DNA of 5,593 bases from contig JAUVPY010000215.1 of assembly GCA_030598425.1 (NCBI GenBank), forward strand, positions 1 to 5,593, given 5' to 3'. This document shows positions 1 to 5,106 of the stretch, one piece after another. Positions within the stretch are counted from its first letter, which is position 1, and each line of letters starts with the position of its first letter. A program made the position numbers and the translations under genes. The notes below the pieces were generated by a model. The model had not been told where the DNA came from, made no database searches, and saw only the letters and a program-made list of their open reading frames with translations. This stretch comes from Anaerolineae bacterium (GTDB taxonomy: Bacteria > Chloroflexota > Anaerolineae > 4572-78 > NAK82).

Positions 1-1
1 G

Positions 2-58
2 CAATTGACCGAATTGGGCCTGGCGCTGCTCGACGAATCGGGCGATTGCCCGCTGTGA
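2..58 (+). pseudogene. 5'-side fragment of the zinc-hook ATPase gene, ending at an in-frame TGA
   Basis: This reading frame enters from the left edge and ends at TGA 56-58. It encodes a hydrophobic/charged helix-like stretch followed by Asp-Cys-Pro-Leu, then the stop. The same frame continues after the stop as Asp-Thr-Ala-Trp and a charged, coiled-coil-like stretch that joins the ATPase frame at 200-1591 with no further stop. In SMC/Rad50/RloC-type ATPases a CPLC (CxxC) zinc hook sits between two coiled-coil arms, so the stop falls exactly on the expected second cysteine. The N-terminal part with the Walker A motif must lie left of the window. I infer that this piece and the downstream ORF are, or recently were, one gene. 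A single-base substitution (TGC or TGT to TGA), a sequencing error, or recoding would all explain it. Confidence 0.7.
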
Positions 59-199
59 GACACAGCCTGGGGACCGGGGGAGCTGCGAGAGCGCCTGGAA
101 GGGCGACTATCGGACGCCCAGACGGCGGCCCACCACCAGGAACGCATCCAGAACCTGGCTTCCAACCTCATCGGCCAGGTTCGGGCCACCGTCGCGAGC

Positions 200-1591
200 G
201 TGGGGCGCGTCATCCAGGCGGCGGGGATGGCCGAGGTCCCAGACGACGCCGACCTGCCGCGTCTTGGCGCCTGGGCACGCGATCTGGCCGACCTGGAGGA
301 CGTGCTGAGCGCCCCCATCGAGGCCTATCCAGACGCCCGCTTCCCCCCGGAGCAGGTCCAACGTTTGCTCGCCCCCTCGGACCTGGCCGAGACCCTGACC
401 CGTCTCGAGGCAGCGCTGAAGGCCGGCTATCCAGAGGCCTCCCCCGAGCAGACCGCCTGGGACAGCCTGACCCGTCTCGAGGAGAATCTGAAGGCGCTTG
501 AGATAGCCAAAGGAGCCTACCGGCGAGCCTATGTGTCGCACCAAAGGGCCGAGATCTTACTGGACAGCTTCCTCCAGGCGCGCGACCGGGTCCTGGGAAG
601 ACTCTACGACGACGTTCGAGATCGGTTTGTCGAGCTATATCGGGAGCTTCACGGAACGGATGAGGACGCCTTTCGCGCCCGGCTCAAGCCCAAGGGGGCC
701 GGGGTTGATTTCGCGGTGGACTTCCACGGGCGCGGCACCCATCCGCCGCACGCCCTCCACAGCGAAGGTCATCAAGACAGCATGGGGCTGTGCCTCTACA
801 TGGCGCTGGCCGAGCAATTGACCGAGCGCGTGATCAACCTGATCATCCTGGACGACGTCGTCATGTCCGTCGATGCCGAGCACCGCAGAGAGATCTGCCG
901 ACTGCTGGCCACCTCGTTCCCCGACCGGCAATTCCTGATCACCACCCACGACAAAACTTGGGCCAAGCAACTCCAGGTCGAGGGGATCGTGACCGGGCGG
1001 GGCCGGGTTGAGCTTTACAACTGGAACATCGACACCGGGCCCCAGGTCAACCACGAAGCGGATATGTGGGACCGCATCGACCAAGCGCTCAAAAAGCAGG
1101 ACGTGCCGGATGCGGCCGCCAGGCTGCGGCGCGGTTCGGAGGAGTTCTTCAGCACGGTGTGTGACTCGCTGGGCGCGCCGGTACCCTACAGGATAAGCGG
1201 GAGCTGGGAGCTGGGCGATTTCCTGCCGGCCGCTATGAACCAGTACAACACGCTTCTGAAAAAGGCCAAGAAAGCAGAAAACTCCTGGGATAATCGGGAC
1301 CAGATTGCGGCCTTGAACGAACTGGACAGCACAGCCGGCCAGGTCTTCGCCAGGTCGAACGCCGAGCAGTGGGCGGTGAACGCCAACGTGCATTACAACG
1401 CCTGGTCAAATTTCACCGAGCAAGACTTCCAGCCGGTGGTTGAGGCCTTTCAGGATTTATATGGTCTGTTCACGTGCAGCAACTGCGGGAGTATGCTGCG
1501 CGTGGCGAGGACGGGGACCAAAGACAGCGCCGTGCGCTGCAACTGCGGGAAGGTGAGCTGGAACCTGGCGGAGAAAGGTAAGACAGATTGA
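200..1591 (+). CDS. SMC/RecF-like AAA ATPase, C-terminal portion, with zinc-ribbon tail
   Basis: ATP-binding head of an ABC/SMC-type ATPase. Numbered from the GTG at 200, it shows a degenerate C-loop (Ser188-Glu-Gly190-His-Gln192), a Walker B strand ending Asp218-Asp219, a D-loop Ser223-Val-Asp225 and an H-loop His250 in Thr-Thr-His-Asp. These are the C-terminal-lobe motifs; Walker A is missing because the gene starts outside the window. The last ~150 residues form a separate helical domain with Arg310-x3-Glu314 and an Asn-rich segment around His398. It ends in Cys426-x2-Cys429...Cys447-x-Cys449, a zinc-ribbon-like pair. GTG 200 is only the first start codon after the in-frame TGA at 56-58 and has no Shine-Dalgarno; family-like coding continues through 59-199, so it is probably not the native start. 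Such ATPases occur in DNA repair and phage defence; the exact family is not identified. The downstream HD gene overlaps its stop codon. Confidence 0.8.
   Translation: MGRVIQAAGMAEVPDDADLPRLGAWARDLADLEDVLSAPIEAYPDARFPPEQVQRLLAPSDLAETLTRLEAALKAGYPEASPEQTAWDSLTRLEENLKALEIAKGAYRRAYVSHQRAEILLDSFLQARDRVLGRLYDDVRDRFVELYRELHGTDEDAFRARLKPKGAGVDFAVDFHGRGTHPPHALHSEGHQDSMGLCLYMALAEQLTERVINLIILDDVVMSVDAEHRREICRLLATSFPDRQFLITTHDKTWAKQLQVEGIVTGRGRVELYNWNIDTGPQVNHEADMWDRIDQALKKQDVPDAAARLRRGSEEFFSTVCDSLGAPVPYRISGSWELGDFLPAAMNQYNTLLKKAKKAENSWDNRDQIAALNELDSTAGQVFARSNAEQWAVNANVHYNAWSNFTEQDFQPVVEAFQDLYGLFTCSNCGSMLRVARTGTKDSAVRCNCGKVSWNLAEKGKTD
1571..1578 (+). promoter_or_regulatory. Ribosome binding site of the HD gene
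   Basis: GAGAAAGG lies inside the end of the ATPase gene, 9 bases before TTG 1588. The next in-frame ATG (1606) has no comparable purine-rich site, so this element favours the TTG start and the 4-base overlap with the ATPase stop. Confidence 0.5.
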
Positions 1592-2082
1592 AGCAGCGTC
1601 AAGAAATGGGTGTTTCCCAAGATCTGATAGAGGTCATTCGCAAAGAGTTCGCATTGTCCCCGGACGGCATCCACGGCGTCGCCCACTGGGACCGGGTACG
1701 CGAGAACGGCCTTCGGCTGGCCGAACTGACCGGCGCCGACCCCGAAGTGGTGGAGCTGTTCGCGTATCTGCACGACTCGAAGCGTCACGACGATGGCTTT
1801 GACCCCGATCACGGCCAACGGGCCGCCGAATTTGTGCGAACGCTCAACGGCTCGCTTATTACGCTGTCCGACGGGGACCTGGAGCGCCTGGTATATGCCT
1901 GTGTTCACCACAGCCGGGATATCACCCAGGCGGAGATCACGGTTCAAACCTGTTGGGATGCCGACCGGCTGGACATTGGCCGCATCGGTGTCAAGCCCAG
2001 GGCACGCTATCTGTGCACGTCCGCTGCCAAGGAACCGGGGATCATCGAGTGGGCTTTTCGCCGAAGTCAGCAAACAACGTAA
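1588..2082 (+). CDS. HD-domain metal-dependent phosphohydrolase
   Basis: A 164-residue single-domain HD protein. The metal-binding signature is visible in order: His33 in His-Gly-Val-Ala-His-Trp, the His62-Asp63 doublet in Leu-His-Asp-Ser-Lys-Arg, the His107-His108 pair, and the distal Asp in Trp-Asp124-Ala-Asp126-Arg-Leu-Asp. HD proteins with this set bind one or two divalent metals and hydrolyse phosphate esters of nucleotides or related compounds; the substrate here cannot be read from the sequence. The length suits a stand-alone enzyme, with no signal peptide or membrane segment. I chose TTG 1588 because a GAGAAAGG site stands 9 bases upstream; the alternative ATG 1606 would shorten the protein by 6 residues. 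The start shares TTGA with the ATPase stop, indicating translational coupling. Adjacent ATPase plus HD phosphohydrolase could be a functional pair, but that is inference. Confidence 0.85.
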   Translation: MKQRQEMGVSQDLIEVIRKEFALSPDGIHGVAHWDRVRENGLRLAELTGADPEVVELFAYLHDSKRHDDGFDPDHGQRAAEFVRTLNGSLITLSDGDLERLVYACVHHSRDITQAEITVQTCWDADRLDIGRIGVKPRARYLCTSAAKEPGIIEWAFRRSQQTT

Positions 2083-2150
2083 GCGCTACATCCGAAGTGT
2101 CGGGATGTTATGGTTATGTCAAGTTAAGATTATAGAATTAGTGGAAAGTT

Positions 2151-2155
2151 GGAGG
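2151..2155 (+). promoter_or_regulatory. Ribosome binding site that selects the YkgJ-type start
   Basis: A perfect GGAGG stands 8 bases before TTG 2164. It lies within the first codons of the longer alternative (TTG 2149) and is 17 bases before ATG 2173, too far for normal use. TTG 2164 is therefore the best-supported start. Confidence 0.5.
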
Positions 2156-2163
2156 ATGGCTGG

Positions 2164-2535
2164 TTGCAGGATATGGACCAGATTATCATGCGTTTAGACG
2201 GATTCAACTGCAAACGCTGCGGCATATGCTGTAGTCTGCTGGGCATCGAGCACGAGCTGTACGTCGACGAAGAGGACGTGCGCCGCTGGGAGCGCGAGGG
2301 CCGGGACGATATCCTGGCCTGGGTCGCCCGCGCCGTCTACCACGACCGGGAGTACGACTTCCCGGTGGATCCCAACACCGGCGACGAGGTCGTCGGTGAC
2401 TGTCCCTTCCTGGAAAGAGATGCGGAGCGAGGGGGCACCCGCTGTCTGATCCACGACACCCCGCCCCGGGACTGTGTGGCCTTTCCGGCGTCCCGCGAGG
2501 ACGCGGCGCGCATTGGGTGTCCGGGGTATGAGTGA
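2164..2535 (+). CDS. YkgJ-type cysteine-cluster protein (putative Zn or Fe-S binding)
   Basis: A small soluble protein of about 123 residues with the YkgJ family pattern. An N-terminal Cys16-x2-Cys19-x2-Cys22-Cys23 cluster is followed by Cys80 in a Cys-Pro-Phe-Leu motif, Cys94, Cys104 and Cys119 in a terminal Cys-Pro-Gly-Tyr. This gives eight cysteines, enough for a metal centre. The family is annotated as zinc- or iron-sulfur-cluster-binding, and its biochemical role is largely unknown. The middle is acidic and helix-like, with no signal peptide or membrane segment. Start choice is uncertain: TTG 2149, TTG 2164, ATG 2173 and ATG 2188 are all in frame, and I favour 2164 from its GGAGG site. 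It lies 81 bases after the HD gene, in an AT-rich stretch that could hold its own promoter, so co-transcription with the ATPase-HD pair is not certain. Confidence 0.85.
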   Translation: MQDMDQIIMRLDGFNCKRCGICCSLLGIEHELYVDEEDVRRWEREGRDDILAWVARAVYHDREYDFPVDPNTGDEVVGDCPFLERDAERGGTRCLIHDTPPRDCVAFPASREDAARIGCPGYE

Positions 2536-2591
2536 GGGGGTTGGATGGATGGGTGGATGGATGGTTGGTTGGGAGATTGGTGGATTGGTGG
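2536..2591. repeat. G-rich TGGA/TTGG tandem tract
   Basis: Directly after the YkgJ-type stop codon, the + strand consists almost only of G and T with spaced A: repeated TGGA, TGGG and TTGG units through about 2591. It is an imperfect tetranucleotide microsatellite with many GG pairs every 3-5 bases, which could in principle form a two-tetrad G-quadruplex in the mRNA or the + strand. It has no U-tract or stem typical of an intrinsic terminator. Copy number is likely variable. Confidence 0.7.
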
Positions 2592-2653
2592 TCCCTCTCT
2601 GAGGTGTTGCCGGACAGATAGACCCTAGACTGAGTTGGTGGTGCCGAAACTCT

Positions 2654-2834
2654 ACAACGAATTGGAGGATTGAACGAAGAGGACTGAATGAATGGCCACC
2701 ATCATTTCGGCGAGGGTGGGTCCTGTAATTCGATAAATCCTGGAATTCGTTGTCACGTGGTGCCAGCAACACCCTACAGGGAGTCTAACCGAACGTTCTT
2801 CTCAAGAGAATTCGTGCGATTTGTCTATTCGTGG
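2654..2834. repeat. Degenerate AACGAATT/AATTCGT intergenic repeat pieces
   Basis: This lies in the 387-base gap 2536-2922, where I see no convincing gene. ACAACGAATT at 2654-2663 is an exact inverted match to AATTCGTTGT at 2744-2753. A further variant in the latter orientation occupies 2808-2834 (GAATTCGTG ... TATTCGTGG). These resemble the two arms of the cleaner inverted repeat at 4960-5025, so the region looks like one or two decayed copies of the same element. The short ORFs crossing it on either strand have no recognisable domain. Confidence 0.45.
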
Positions 2835-2856
2835 TACACCTGCACTTGCAACGCAG

Positions 2857-2892
2857 GTTATACTGAGTTGTCAAGTTATACAGAATTGTCCG
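2857..2892 (+). repeat. 18-bp direct repeat upstream of the membrane-protein gene
   Basis: GTTATACTGAGTTGTCAA (2857-2874) is followed immediately by GTTATACAGAATTGTCCG (2875-2892), 14 of 18 bases identical. The pair ends about 30 bases before ATG 2923 and overlaps a promoter-like pair, so it could be an operator. It could also be a chance duplication in AT-rich spacer DNA. Confidence 0.55.
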
Positions 2893-2897
2893 ATAGT
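2868..2897 (+). promoter_or_regulatory. Possible sigma-70-like promoter of the membrane-protein gene
   Basis: TTGTCA (2868-2873) matches the -35 consensus at 5 of 6 bases. GATAGT (2892-2897), 18 bases later, matches the -10 consensus at 4 of 6. Transcription would start near 2904, leaving almost no leader before ATG 2923. An alternative -10, TATACT at 2859-2864, is a better hexamer but has no convincing -35. Promoter rules in the host lineage are unknown, so this is tentative. Confidence 0.25.
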
Positions 2898-2922
2898 GAA
2901 ACATGAACAACGAGTTCGTCAA

Positions 2923-3390
2923 ATGAGCAACCCAGATAGCAGGTTGGCCAAGATTCTGGTCGCCTACTATGGCTTCATCCAGGCGCTGCATCTCGTCGGC
3001 ATCGGGCGCGCCAGCGTCGTGCTGGAAACAACCGGGGAGATGACCTTTCCAGCCCCACCGCCGGCCGGGGGTTGGTCCGAGCAGGCCGTCAACTTCTTTG
3101 TCGGCGTGGGGGCCATCGACGCGCTCAACGCCATCCTGGCGCTGATTTTTGTCTATGGCTTTTTTAAGGGCGCCCGTTGGCGCGGCTGGCTGGGCACGCT
3201 GACGCTGACGGTCGCCGCCTACTCGGCGCTGCTGTTCGCCTTTGCCACCCTACCCACCGGCGCCTGGGCACACCGCCCGGTCGAGTATTTGATCATCGTC
3301 GTGGCCTTTGCGCCGGTGCTGGTGTTAACGGTGGCCTTCGGCTATTGGCTGGTTACGGGGCGGTTGGGCAACGGGGCAGACGCGGGATAA
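2923..3390 (+). CDS. Small four-helix integral membrane protein of unknown function
   Basis: About 155 residues, not assigned to a family. Four hydrophobic segments are visible at roughly residues 10-28, 56-81, 88-110 and 120-145. A Pro/Gly-rich extracytoplasmic-type loop (about 41-51) lies between the first two, and a short Arg/Lys-rich turn (82-87) between the second and third. The size and four-helix layout recall DoxX-like and other small inner-membrane proteins, but I see no diagnostic motif. ATG 2923 was chosen because the upstream extension to 2821 is repeat-like, low-quality coding. There is no clear Shine-Dalgarno before it; instead a 7-codon mini-ORF (2903-2926) ends in an ATGA overlap with this start. 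Together with the preceding spacer and the hairpin that follows, this suggests a single-gene unit. Confidence 0.7.
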   Translation: MSNPDSRLAKILVAYYGFIQALHLVGIGRASVVLETTGEMTFPAPPPAGGWSEQAVNFFVGVGAIDALNAILALIFVYGFFKGARWRGWLGTLTLTVAAYSALLFAFATLPTGAWAHRPVEYLIIVVAFAPVLVLTVAFGYWLVTGRLGNGADAG

Positions 3391-3410
3391 GGAGACCTGT
3401 CTACCGGGCA

Positions 3411-3450
3411 ATTTTCCCGGAAGCTTGCGCCTCTTAGCTTCCGGGGAAAT
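3411..3450 (+). terminator. Strong hairpin between the membrane-protein and phosphatase genes
   Basis: Arms 3411-3425 and 3436-3450 pair over 15 positions with one G-U and no mismatch, around a 10-base loop. The hairpin begins 20 bases after the upstream TAA stop and ends 22 bases before the GGGAGG site of the phosphatase gene. No U-tract follows, so it is not a textbook intrinsic terminator. It could terminate weakly, protect a 3' end, or act in the phosphatase leader. A shorter alternative stem, 3404-3408 with 3416-3420 (CCGGG/CCCGG), competes for the same bases. Confidence 0.5.
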
Positions 3451-3472
3451 GGGCAGGCATTAGATTCATATT

Positions 3473-3478
3473 GGGAGG
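3473..3478 (+). promoter_or_regulatory. Ribosome binding site of the PhoD-type gene
   Basis: GGGAGG lies 7 bases before ATG 3486. It also argues against the longer in-frame start at TTG 3471, because the site would then lie inside the coding sequence. Confidence 0.65.
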
Positions 3479-3485
3479 GATTACA

Positions 3486-4910
3486 ATGGATGTTCAGCCA
3501 CTTACGGTAGGACCTATTGTGGGGGCAACGACGGGGGAGACGGCCCGCGTTTGGGGCCGGGGGGTGATGGAGCCGACCGGCGAGGGGCCGCGGCGGACTT
3601 TCGGCGTGGCCCGAATACGACCCGCCAGCTCATCCCGTTTCCGCCAACCTGTCTTCTTCAAGATGAACCCCAACTTCGATATGACGGGCGTGGTGATGTT
3701 TGACGATCTGTCGCCGGAGACCGGGTACGTGTACCAGGTGGGCTATATCTTCTCCGACCTGGACCTGGAGGATCTCGGCCCCGGCTACCCGCTGGATTGG
3801 TCCGCCATCGGGCCCGGCATCGGCGCTGCGGAGTTTCGAACGGGCGCGACGGACGGGTCACGGCCGCGCTCCTTTGTGTTTGGTTCCTGCCGCTACCTGT
3901 TACGCCTGTTTGGCGGTCTGTGGTTTGACAGCCGGGGGGACAAGACATTTCGCTCGATCTTGCGCCAAATCGACGGAGGGGGCCAGACGGATCTGCTCGT
4001 TATGCTGGGTGACCAGATATACGCCGACGATCTGAACGTGATCGCGCCCGACGAGACGCTGGACGAGTATAACGCCCGATATCGGGCCGCTTTTTCGCAA
4101 CCCCATATCCGCGAGCTGATGAGTCGCGTGCCAACCTATATGACGCTGGACGACCACGAGATAGAAGATGCCTGGCCGGCGAACGCGAGCACCCGTGATT
4201 GGATGGTCAAGTACCCCTCGGCGGTGCACGCTTATCTCACCTACCAGGCCAGCCACAGCCCGCTGATGACCATGTCGGGGCCGAACCGGATGGTCGGCGT
4301 GCCGGATAAGCTGTGGTATACGTTCAGCGACGGCTGCTGCGATTTCTTCGCGACCGATACGCGCACGGAGCGGTATCTGAGCGACAACCCGGACGAACGG
4401 GAGATCGTCCGCCCCCTGCAATTGGAAGCGCTGAAAGGCTGGCTGGCCGATGGCTCCGGGCGGGCCAAGTTCGTGGTGACGGCCGTTCCCTTTTTCCCGG
4501 ACACAGCCTCCATGGAAGATCGGGCCGACAAGTGGGGCGGCTTTGTGGGGCAGCGCACCGAGGTTCTGGACCACATCCGCTGCGAAGGTGTGAAGCGCGT
4601 TGTCTTCCTGGCCGGGGACTACCATCTCTCCATGAAGGCTGAGCTGATCAGCCCCGGGGCGCCAGACTTCAAGGCTCTGTCCATCGTCTCGTCCCCCTTC
4701 TTCTGGCCCTATCCGCACCGCTCCTGGCGGAAATCTCTGCTGAGCGGCTCGCTGGCGTCCAGCTCAGAGCACGAGTACGTGGTGGTGAATTCCAGCCCTC
4801 TCCAGGCCACCGATAACTTCACGCGGGTGACGACCGATCTGGAAGGACTGAGCCTGTCGGTATTTGATCGCAAGGGTGAATCTCTGTATTCGACGCAATA
4901 TGCGTACTGA
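3486..4910 (+). CDS. PhoD-type metallophosphatase (alkaline phosphatase D family)
   Basis: A 474-residue calcineurin-like phosphoesterase of the PhoD family, whose members hydrolyse phosphate mono- or diesters. Residues ~8-118 look like the N-terminal beta-sandwich domain (Gly-Pro-Ile-Val-Gly, Ala-Arg-Val-Trp). The catalytic domain follows, with Phe-Gly-Ser-Cys135-Arg, the family's conserved cysteine (an iron ligand in Bacillus PhoD). It also shows Gly-Asp176-Gln-x-Tyr-Ala-Asp, Asp222-Asp223-His224-Glu225 and Gly-Asp378-Tyr-His380, so all major metal-binding blocks are present. No twin-arginine or Sec signal precedes the first domain, unlike secreted Bacillus PhoD, so I infer a cytoplasmic enzyme with an unknown substrate rather than a phosphate-scavenging exoenzyme. 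ATG 3486 has a good GGGAGG site. No Pho-box-like repeat is evident upstream. The gene appears to stand alone between two hairpin-bearing spacers. Confidence 0.92.
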   Translation: MDVQPLTVGPIVGATTGETARVWGRGVMEPTGEGPRRTFGVARIRPASSSRFRQPVFFKMNPNFDMTGVVMFDDLSPETGYVYQVGYIFSDLDLEDLGPGYPLDWSAIGPGIGAAEFRTGATDGSRPRSFVFGSCRYLLRLFGGLWFDSRGDKTFRSILRQIDGGGQTDLLVMLGDQIYADDLNVIAPDETLDEYNARYRAAFSQPHIRELMSRVPTYMTLDDHEIEDAWPANASTRDWMVKYPSAVHAYLTYQASHSPLMTMSGPNRMVGVPDKLWYTFSDGCCDFFATDTRTERYLSDNPDEREIVRPLQLEALKGWLADGSGRAKFVVTAVPFFPDTASMEDRADKWGGFVGQRTEVLDHIRCEGVKRVVFLAGDYHLSMKAELISPGAPDFKALSIVSSPFFWPYPHRSWRKSLLSGSLASSSEHEYVVVNSSPLQATDNFTRVTTDLEGLSLSVFDRKGESLYSTQYAY

Positions 4911-4917
4911 GGCAGTG

Positions 4918-4943
4918 GGTCCACATAGTGAGTCCACACAATG
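4918..4943. repeat. 13-bp imperfect tandem repeat
   Basis: Two adjacent 13-base units (GGTCCACATAGTG and AGTCCACACAATG) agree at 10 of 13 positions, just after the phosphatase stop codon. No function is evident. Confidence 0.45.
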
Positions 4944-4959
4944 GGAATTAGATTTCTGA

Positions 4960-5025
4960 GCCACGAATTGCACAAATTAACACGAATAAATGATAACATT
5001 AGTGGGAATTCGTGTAATTCGTTGC
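4960..5025. repeat. AATTCGTG-type intergenic inverted repeat
   Basis: The 24-base arms 4960-4983 and 5002-5025 pair at 19 Watson-Crick positions plus one G-U, around an 18-base AT-rich loop. Each arm itself contains repeated CACGAATT/AATTCGTG-like units. A run TAGTTTTT (5026-5033) follows the right arm, so on the + strand it could also terminate phosphatase transcription. Related decayed pieces lie at 2654-2834, suggesting a dispersed repeat family. A weak promoter-like pair (TTGCAC 4969-4974, GATAAC 4992-4997) overlaps it; I give that little weight. Confidence 0.7.
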
Positions 5026-5091
5026 TAGTTTTTCCTTTTCGCTATCAGTTCCATCTAACGGACCCGGTGCCGCGTACTGCTACGACGTAAT

Positions 5092-5097
5092 AGGAGG
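5092..5097 (+). promoter_or_regulatory. Ribosome binding site of the TIR gene
   Basis: AGGAGG, followed by GG, stands 9 bases before TTG 5107. No ATG is available at the start of the TIR fold, so this strong site decides for the TTG start. Confidence 0.7.
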
Positions 5098-5106
5098 GGA
5101 GCGAAA

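Noticed and set aside
63..85. SECIS-like hairpin supporting selenocysteine at TGA 56-58
   Set aside because: The outer stem is only 4 bp with a 15-base G-rich interior and no clear apical motif. Zinc-hook cysteines are not a known selenocysteine position, so no feature is called.
200..202. GTG 200 as the true start of the ATPase gene
   Set aside because: It has no Shine-Dalgarno, and the same frame carries family-like sequence back through 59-199 and across the TGA to base 2. It is kept only as the first start codon after the stop.
46..501. 151-residue + strand ORF rich in Arg, Gly and Pro
   Set aside because: Composition is typical of an out-of-frame shadow in GC-rich DNA, and it overlaps the ATPase frame, which has clear motifs.
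2688..2906. 72-residue + strand ORF in the spacer
   Set aside because: It crosses degenerate repeats, has no domain, and lacks a good ribosome binding site.
3900..4718. Long minus-strand ORF (272 codons)
   Set aside because: It lies antisense to the phosphatase, whose catalytic motifs are intact. No recognisable domain; a shadow ORF. The minus-strand ORFs at 635-1393, 1450-2073 and 5080-5550 were rejected for the same reason.
4918..5033. CRISPR-like short repeats
   Set aside because: There are only two 13-bp tandem units and one palindrome, with no regularly spaced identical repeats and no cas genes.
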